Below, piece after piece: positions 9,901 through 15,700 of a DNA stretch of 26,903 nt; position 1 is the first letter of the stretch, and each line of letters starts with the position of its first letter. The notes under the pieces were generated by a model, which had not been told where the DNA came from, made no database searches, and was given only the letters and a program-made list of their open reading frames with translations. The stretch comes from Anaerolineae bacterium (GTDB lineage: Bacteria > Chloroflexota > Anaerolineae > 4572-78 > J111). Both the position numbers and the translations under genes were made by a program. The stretch lies in assembly GCA_020433835.1 (NCBI GenBank), contig JAGRBY010000025.1, positions 1 to 26,903 of the forward strand. Reading direction: 5' to 3'.

Positions 9901-11041
9901 GGATTATGCCCTAGCCAACGAAATTCTTAACAAAACTGCTCATCTTATGAAGCAACAGTATCCTAACTGCCGAGTAGTTACTATTAACTGGGGGCCATGG
10001 GATGGCGGCATGGTAACAGCGGCATTGAAACGGATTTTTGCGTTGCAAAATGCAGCCCTTATACCGCTTGAAGTCGGCTCTCAGATGCTGATTGAAGAAA
10101 TTGAGTTGGCCAACCCCGACACGGCTCAAATTGTCATCAATAGTCCCAACATGCCCAGCATGCTACCGCCAGATCCCCAAGCAACACCGTCAGACTTACA
10201 AACGTTCCGTATTCATCGCCATATAACACTGGTCGACAATCCGTTTCTTATTGATCACGCCATAGGCAACCAGCCGGTTCTGCCATTTACTTGTGCCGCC
10301 TCTTGGATGATTGAAGCCTGCGAACAACTTAACCCTGGGTACCTTTTTGCCGGTTGGACGAATATAAAAACCTTGAAAGGAATTGTCCTCTCTGAAATAG
10401 CTGAAGGAAAACTAGCACTGGATATCAAAGAGATCTCCAAAGAAAACCCGGGCGAAAGGGAATTAGAAGCCACAATCTGGAGCCAGAATGAAAAGGGGCA
10501 GCTCCGCTATCATTATCAAGGCCAGATCAAACTCGTACGTCGTATTGCTGTCCGCCCAACCTATACGGCTTTTGATCTCACCCAAAAAGAAGCAATAAGC
10601 GGCGAAAGTTTGTATCAAGACCGAACGCTCTTTCACGGCCCAACTTTTCAAGGCGTTGAAAAGGTTTTAAACCTGAGTTCATCGGGGTTGACGATGGTCT
10701 GTAAGCTGCCGGCAGTACCATCAGAGCAGCAGGGGCAATTTTTGGTTCATCGCTTCAACCCTTATATCACAGATGTGCAGCTACACAGCGTTTTAATCTG
10801 GACACAGCTCGTTCATCAAGCAGGCAGCCTGCCTTCGAAGCTATCTCGATATGAACATTTCGAGGTTATCCCTTATAACGAAACCTTCTACATCTCTATG
10901 GAAATTCTATCGACATCAGAACAACTCATCGTGTTTAATATTATTGCTCACGATGCCCAAGGCAACGTATACAATCGGATTACGAGTGGAGAATTCACAA
11001 TTGGACAGCAGCTCAAGCAAATGTTTAAGCAGGTCGGGTAA
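3914..11041 (+). CDS. pfaA: PfaA-type iterative PUFA/lipid synthase, KS-AT-ACPx3-KR-DH'
   Basis: A 2375-residue iterative synthase of the PfaA (myxobacterial Pfa2) type that should build an acyl chain from malonyl units. Order: KS about 18-471 (C219 in DAACASS, H354, H394); AT about 586-900 (GHSFGE S690, H796); Pro/helical linker with two related helical repeats (about 1024-1066 and 1087-1130); ACP1 (S1229) and ACP2 (S1348), both GIDSIKR; a third ACP-like domain with Q1486 in place of the carrier serine; KR about 1570-2060 (GGGKG near 1811-1815, S1985, Y1998 in YALAN); and a C-terminal double-hotdog DH-like domain (H2115, LFHGPTFQ, D2287, H2291). The second DH' motif is atypical: HAIGNQPVLP has Asn where HxxxG has Gly. 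GGAGG four bases before the ATG supports the start. No release domain is present. Known PUFA synthases usually carry four or more functional ACPs, so two is few. Confidence 0.9.
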   Translation: MNKKNTDSNLTATTLKHTPIAIIGMASIFPQAQNLEEYWENIIREVDCIIDVPPSRWNVDDYYDPDPRARDKTYCKRGGFIPDVDFDPLEFGIPPNALEATDVSQLLSLVVARKAMADAGYDENKTFNRENAGVILGVAVGRQLGMPLGGRLQFPVWERVLKGYGLPDNDVAQIVEKLKSVYVEWQENSFPGMLGNVVAGRIANRLDLGGLNCVVDAACASSLGALKMAISELVERRSDLMITGGVDTDNSIMMYMCFSKTPAFSRQQNTKPFDAESDGMMVGEGIGMLVLKRLEDAERDNDRIYAVIRGIGTSSDGRHKSIYAPRSGGQVKALERAYEDAGISPETVELIEAHGTGTMAGDPAELAALNEVFGKNNGHTRHIALGSVKSQIGHTKAAAGAASLIKVALSLHHKVLPPTINVTQPVDELKDNTPFYINTKTRPWLSLQPQQPRRAGVSSFGFGGTNFHVVLEEYQPEQHQPYRLHALPASILLSAPTPAQLLAQCQKTLADLQRDETNATYLALVEMSQAKVVPSSEARVGFVAESPDQAGEALKKIIDNLTNTPHQESWNNPQGIYYRQSGLDAHQKIVALFSGQGSQYVEMGAALAMTLPPFREAYAHLDHLYAKDGRPSVSSVVFPYPSFDKVEKDNQAKALQRTEYAQPAIGAMSVGLYKTLQQAGFNPDFIAGHSFGELTALWAANALSDDDYFALVKARGTAMAAPNDPSFDAGSMLAIKGDIETLQSHIDTFPDLVIANYNSKSQAVVAGPTEAIERVQPLLTGKGFSVIKLPVSAAFHTPLVGHAQQPFAQALNTVQFHSPQTPTYANATGVRYPSEPTSIRDLLAGHILKPVLFKQQIENIYAEGGYCFVEFGPKNILTKLVDDTLADKPHLAIGLNPHSRQDSTRQLQSAVTQLRVIGLPLQSIDRYQMVRSTEEKKKSIVNVRLNGTNFISDKSKKAMELAIKKEDRVVSIKHESTPEKAPTPTPPPAPVSQENGHTPSRSVTTDRELIVAQPQQSTTIFEHSLDQFVRHQNDNARVHEQYLTHQSEYSKTFLQLIQQQYTVFSNGSVTSAEMDKIQTVLESLERGLDRFHDHQGETTRIHEQFLSGQVEFSKSFTEMVRYQYDFLNGDAGHLVTAKMPSNGVQTNGHPHPTPAPTLDSPPPPKEPEVENVAPSPTAPPVGPSSNVSIKIDVHHISSILLNVVSDKTGYPIEVLNLEMDMEADLGIDSIKRVEILGAMQEHFPNLPTVDPEALGELRTLGQIIDYAKVNLPVNGHGHAAASSPQTVEPARPDMASSTTKDASQPTAQKFNIEAILDILLNIVSDKTGYPIEVLDLEMDMEADLGIDSIKRVEILGAMQEHFPNLPTIDPEVLGELRTLGQIIDYTKVNISANGHSHPTVTEKVEPTPTQPLQNQESVQLSSTPVLIDQVEELPAINNQVSQSTVTHRDTGKISIKLYQVISDKTAYPIDILEPTMDIKTDLGIDQVKLVEILNAFQNTLLGLPKLTPDIVSDARTIGQLVEVIAKHFPDDKEAVTPDQPEAITGADFNIFRHEVSLERLPEPDYMEFNPPATTCCVITDDGGPTTTALAQSLLKQGWHPVVLSFPLTTIPEQLPLPENIERVVLEDLSEDHLQKQLKAIAKQHGSIGGFIHLNPSYPVGATIVEAFSEPQREIIRHVFFMAKHLKESLTDTTQPGRRFFLTVTRLDGQLGLSRKTSFGVIGGGLYGLTKALKREWPLVFCRALDLSPEADSAQAVAQILAELHDPIGEILEVGYDGQNRTTIIATPSPLVKTTASEARTVAESSVFLVSGGGKGITAHCAIKLAEQYRCKLILLGRSSIEEPEPAWANGCVEEAALKRLIVENLSVSGQKPSPHDIQALFNTIMSKREIAQTLKAIHEAGGQAIYLSADVTDKAALQEKLSQATQSLGPVTGLIHGAGNIADRWIEKKTERDFDLVYSTKIAGLENLLTCVSPGNLQHLVLFSSTSGFYGNIGQTDYALANEILNKTAHLMKQQYPNCRVVTINWGPWDGGMVTAALKRIFALQNAALIPLEVGSQMLIEEIELANPDTAQIVINSPNMPSMLPPDPQATPSDLQTFRIHRHITLVDNPFLIDHAIGNQPVLPFTCAASWMIEACEQLNPGYLFAGWTNIKTLKGIVLSEIAEGKLALDIKEISKENPGERELEATIWSQNEKGQLRYHYQGQIKLVRRIAVRPTYTAFDLTQKEAISGESLYQDRTLFHGPTFQGVEKVLNLSSSGLTMVCKLPAVPSEQQGQFLVHRFNPYITDVQLHSVLIWTQLVHQAGSLPSKLSRYEHFEVIPYNETFYISMEILSTSEQLIVFNIIAHDAQGNVYNRITSGEFTIGQQLKQMFKQVG
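7523..8081 (+). repeat. Tandem duplication of the ACP coding segment
   Basis: About 200 bases beginning at 7523 recur beginning at 7880, an offset of 357 bp or 119 codons. By hand alignment I count roughly 18 mismatches, mostly synonymous, with long identical runs around both GIDSIKR motifs. The segment between them is a Pro/Ala/Thr-rich linker that is not conserved. The third, inactive ACP-like domain is much more diverged and is not part of this recent duplication. Confidence 0.85.
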
Positions 11042-11100
11042 CCTGGCCTTTTAGATTGTTTGATTTTTACTTGTCGATACTGTTAACTACCAATTCTATA

Positions 11101-11106
11101 GGAGAG
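11101..11106 (+). promoter_or_regulatory. Ribosome binding site that fixes a TTG start
   Basis: GGAGAG lies six bases before a TTG at 11113-11115. The longest open frame would begin at another TTG (11056) that has no ribosome binding site, so 11113 is the better start for the radical SAM gene. Confidence 0.75.
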
Positions 11107-11112
11107 AAAACG

Positions 11113-12762
11113 TTGAAAGTTCTATTTACATCTCCATGTAAACCGATACCAATTTTCTTAGGAAAATATTTATCAATAGATGATGTTTCATATCGGTTTA
11201 TTGTAGACCAAGGCGTGTTTAATGCCACAGCAGATATTCCTTGTTTCTCGTTACATTTTCTGGCCCAAAATATCAATGTTTCTTCCGTGGTGCTCGAGTG
11301 GCCTACTTTTGAAGAACTCGAGGCCGAGCTTCGGGCCGATTTTTATGAATATCTGGGTATCAGTTTTAAGTTCCTCGATTTAAACACACTTGCTGAAATG
11401 ATCCCCCTAATTCGGCGAGTTTCGCCTCATACGAAGATTATTTTAGGCGGGTATGGCACCCTAACCCTAGATGAACCTGAATATGCGTACATCCGAAGCA
11501 GCGTTGATTATGTCTGTAAATATGGCGACGGGGTTACGTTTCTCCGTAATATTTTGGGGGACTATGAGCCTCGGCCAGTTGTCTGTAAAATGCCTGTTGA
11601 AAACGTTACTTTTCCATGGTTACCCTCTTCGGCTAGTTCAAAAATTGCCTACATGCTTTCGGCCTTGGGATGCGTGTGGAAATGCGAATTCTGCTGCACT
11701 TCTGCCTACGCAAAAGGGCAAGTCATTGACATTATGTCGCCTGATGAGATTATTGAGAGCATGAAATGGTACTTTAGACAATACCCTAAGCTCAGCCAAA
11801 TTTATGTTATGGACGAAGAAATACTTCTGCGCCAAAAGAAAGTTAAGGCAATTGGCGAGCTAATTCGTAATGATACAGAATTTGGACTATCGACCTTAAG
11901 TTATTTGGCTTTCGGCACTATCAAAGCAATTAGTCGATGGGACCCGGAGGAACTCTTATTAAATGGTGTATCACACGTATGGACCGGCATAGAGTCGCTC
12001 TATTCCTATTTTCGAAAAAAAGGTGATGTCGACTCGCGGCAACTTATACGCTCTCTCATGGATTACGGTATTGACACCCAGCTCTCCTGGATTATTGGGG
12101 ACGATTGCCAAAACAAAGAAAATATTCAGGACGACATCAACTATTTTATCGAGCATATACCGACAACCGCTCAGCTATCTAGTCTCTCTGCCTTCCCAGG
12201 CACAGCACTCTATGGGCGATTGAAAGCTGAAGGGCGTATTAAAGAGATGGTTCCCGAAGAAGCCCACATATTAGGCGACAATATGGACTCGCTCCATTTT
12301 ACTCATGAAGAACGCTTAGATTTGATCATGCAAACCCATCGTAAGCTCTATGAAACGCATGGACCCTCTATGATGCGTTCGCTCCGCGTCTATATGAACG
12401 GTTATGAATATTGTCGTACCTCAAAAAACACGTATCTCAACCAAGATAAAGCGGAATACTTTAAAAAGAAGATTGATGGCCATATCTTGTTTGCGGGCAT
12501 TGCTGAACAATTTGCACCGAACCAACAGGTTAAAGCAGCGATGGCTGATCTGCAACATCGTTATGAAGATATCTTTGGTCCCTTAAATAAAGACCAAATT
12601 TATCTAGCCGATTGGTTCCTCTCCTGTGCTCAAAAAGAAATGACACGTCGCGAAAAAGAAGGATACACAAGTATTCGGGACGTGCCGCTCAAACGTTATG
12701 TGTATGATGGTTACCACTCCATCGGTTACCTTAACCCGATGACTGACAAGGTTACCGTTTAG
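11113..12762 (+). CDS. B12-binding-type radical SAM protein
   Basis: About 549 residues from the TTG start chosen by its ribosome binding site. The N-terminal part has the look of a cobalamin-binding-like Rossmann domain (EYLGISFKFLD, then TKIILGGYGTLTLDEPEY), but I do not see a clear DxHxxG cobalamin-ligand motif. The radical SAM core carries the [4Fe-4S] cysteines C187, C191 and C194 in CVWKCEFC. Later motifs are MDEEILL, WTGIES and SSLSAFPGTALYGRL, as in HpnJ/BchE/Elp3-like members. It lies between the two large synthase genes, 71 bases after the first and 18 before the second. It therefore probably modifies the chain or product, for example by methylation, C-C bond formation or rearrangement. 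The reaction cannot be named from sequence. The frame ends in tandem stops, TAG TAA. Confidence 0.85.
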   Translation: MKVLFTSPCKPIPIFLGKYLSIDDVSYRFIVDQGVFNATADIPCFSLHFLAQNINVSSVVLEWPTFEELEAELRADFYEYLGISFKFLDLNTLAEMIPLIRRVSPHTKIILGGYGTLTLDEPEYAYIRSSVDYVCKYGDGVTFLRNILGDYEPRPVVCKMPVENVTFPWLPSSASSKIAYMLSALGCVWKCEFCCTSAYAKGQVIDIMSPDEIIESMKWYFRQYPKLSQIYVMDEEILLRQKKVKAIGELIRNDTEFGLSTLSYLAFGTIKAISRWDPEELLLNGVSHVWTGIESLYSYFRKKGDVDSRQLIRSLMDYGIDTQLSWIIGDDCQNKENIQDDINYFIEHIPTTAQLSSLSAFPGTALYGRLKAEGRIKEMVPEEAHILGDNMDSLHFTHEERLDLIMQTHRKLYETHGPSMMRSLRVYMNGYEYCRTSKNTYLNQDKAEYFKKKIDGHILFAGIAEQFAPNQQVKAAMADLQHRYEDIFGPLNKDQIYLADWFLSCAQKEMTRREKEGYTSIRDVPLKRYVYDGYHSIGYLNPMTDKVTV

Positions 12763-12780
12763 TAACAGAAAGCAGACTCT

Positions 12781-15700
12781 ATGACCAAGATAGCAATTAT
12801 AGGACTATCCTGTCTCTTTCCGGATGCACAAACACCAGAGCAATTCTGGCATAATCTCGTCCATGAAAAAAGTGCCATTGCACCGGCTACAGCTGAACAG
12901 TTGGGAGTCGATCCGGCCATTTTCTACGATCCAGTCAAGGGCAAAAGCGATAAAACTTATTACTGGCGCGGTGGGTACATTCGCGACTTCACCTTTGATC
13001 CGCACGGTTATAAATTATCACCCCATATCCTGTCACAGTTCGATAACCTTTTTCAATGGTCGCTTTATGTTGCTCGGGAGTCTTTAAGGGATAGTGGGTA
13101 TCTTAATAACAACGCTACGCTGGCAAAATGTGGCGTCATTCTTGGCAACTTATCCTTTCCCACCAAATCATCATACCAATTGATTGCCCCTATTTACGAA
13201 CATCCTGTTGAAGCGGCTCTACAAAAGCTGTTAAACCAACCCAATTTTAAATTTAGATCATTACCACGGTTTGAGTCTGCCGCAACCCAAAATGCCTTTA
13301 TTTCCGGCTATCCGGCGGCAGTGGTTGCTCAAGGGTTAGGATTGGGCGGCATTAACTTTTCGCTGGATGCAGCCTGCGCCTCATCGCTATATGCCATCAA
13401 ATTAGCCTGCCAATATTTATCGTCTCATAAAGCGGATATGATGTTGGCCGGTGGAATTAGTGGTGCCGACAGTCTCTTTCTCAGTACCGGTTTCGCCAAT
13501 TTTCAGGCTTATCCGGATAACGGCAAAAGTTATCCGCTTGATAGCAACTCAGGCGGATTGACAACCGGCGAGGGAGCCGGCATGCTCGTACTTAAGCGGT
13601 ATGAGGAAGCTTTGCAAGACGGTGACCAAATTTTGTCTGTCATCTGCGGAGGTGGATTGTCTAACGACGGCTATGGTACACATACGCTGGTGCCTAATCC
13701 TAAAGGCCAAATGTTGGCTTTTGAACGGGCTTACAGTTCGACCGGCCTCGATCCCAAAACAGTTAGTTATATAGAGTGCCATGCTACCGGAACGCCGGTC
13801 GGCGATATTGTCGAGATCAACTCGATGGACTCCTTTTTTGGTCGCTATCAAACTGGTCCCTTGATTGGTTCAGTTAAATCGAACTTGGGCCATTTATTAA
13901 CCACAGCCGGAATGGCCGGAGTCATTAAAGTTGTATTGAGTATGCAGCATGAGTTACTGCCGGCCACCATAGGCATTACCGAACCGCTGGGTTCCGGCAA
14001 CCGCTTTGTCAACAACGAAAACGTTGTATGCAAAGCACTGCCTTGGCCAGTTAAGGCAGCCACCAAACGCGCTGGGGTTAGCGCATTTGGCTTTGGCGGC
14101 ACAAACGCTCACTTGATTCTTGAACAACCCGCCGAACACTTCGATACAACTGACAAAACCGCTACACCAACGCCTTCGCTAAAAATGGCTATCGTAGGCA
14201 TGGAAGCATTTTTTGGTCCGTGTGACAGCTTGGCCTCGTTCGATCAGACCATTTACGACGGCCTCCAACAGTTTACCGACCTTCCGCCTCAGCGCTGGAA
14301 AGGGGTTGATGGCCAGCCGGATTTCTTAGAAACATACGGCTTTCAAAACGGAAAGGTTCCATCGGGGGCTTACATAAAAGATTTCCAAATCGATGCCCTT
14401 CGTTCAAAAATACCACCGAATGAGCTGGAGAGTTTAAATCCTCAACAACTTTTAATGCTTAAGGTTGCCAATAAAGCACTACACGATGCCCAAATCAGCC
14501 AGGGGAGTAACGTCGCTGTCATTATCGCTATGGGTATCGAGCTTTCACTCCATCGCTTTCTGGCACGCTATCGTGTCGGCTGGCAAATCAAAGAGGGGTT
14601 AGCTGAGGCAAACATTGTGTTATCGCCAGACAAGCTTGCAGCCCTCGAAGCGATAGCGAAAGAGAGCATACACCCCCCTATCCACACAGGTGAATATATT
14701 AGCATAATCGGCAACATCGCGGCTAGCCGAATTTCATCCCTTTGGGATTTTTCCGGTCCTGCCTTTACACTATCAGCCGAAGAAAATTCGGTCTTTAAAG
14801 CTTTAGAGATTGCCCAACTTTTGCTGGCCGAAGGCGATGTTGATGCTGTGGTTGTGGGGGCCGTCGATCTGGCTGGCGGGGCGGAAAATGTTTTGCTACG
14901 AAACCAGATTAATCAGATCAACAACGGCTCCATAACTCTCAGTTGTGGCCAAAAGAATAATGGCTGGGCCATAGGAGAAGGTGCAGGTGCCATTGTACTT
15001 AAATCTCACGCCCAAGCCATATCTGAAGAAATACGCATCTACGCTGTAATCGATGAAGTTAGTATATTGCAGGAGCCACCTCATTTCGAAGCGGACGGTT
15101 CGCTGCTGCCTACCCCGTCCGCAGAAACAATTAACCGGGCTTGTAGGCAGGCATTCTCTGCCACTGCTATTTCAGCGACAGATGTCGGCTATCTAGAGCT
15201 GTTTGGGAGCGGGATTGAAGGCCAAGATGAAGCTGAAATCGAGGGGATACTCCAAGCTTACCAGACTTCAAACCGCGACTTACGTTGCGCAATGGGCAGC
15301 GTAAAAGCAAATATCGGCCACACCTATGCGGCTTCGGGCATGGCCAGTTTAATCAAGACAGCGCTCTGCTTGCATCATCGCTACATTCCGGCCACACCCG
15401 GCTGGGCCGTACCCAAACAGCCCAATGTATGGATGAATAGTCCATTTTACGTGGCTACCGAGTCTAAACCGTGGTTTGCAAAAGAGGGGACAGCAGGACG
15501 AATTGCGGCTATTAGCAGTATCGGTCTGGATGGAGCCGTCGCCCACGTGCTTCTGTCAGAGGACAGTCACGGGCAAGAGCAAATCAGTCCGTATTTAACC
15601 GAAACCCCCTTGCAACTTATACCAATTGCAGCCAACAACCAAAGCTCACTTGTAACGAAGTTACAGGGCTTACAACAGACACTTATTTCAACCCGTTCAT

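Noticed and set aside
11056..11112. Extra 19 codons at the 5' end of the radical SAM frame, from a TTG at 11056
   Set aside because: No ribosome binding site precedes 11056, while TTG 11113 has GGAGAG at six bases and begins the conserved LKVLFTSP strand.
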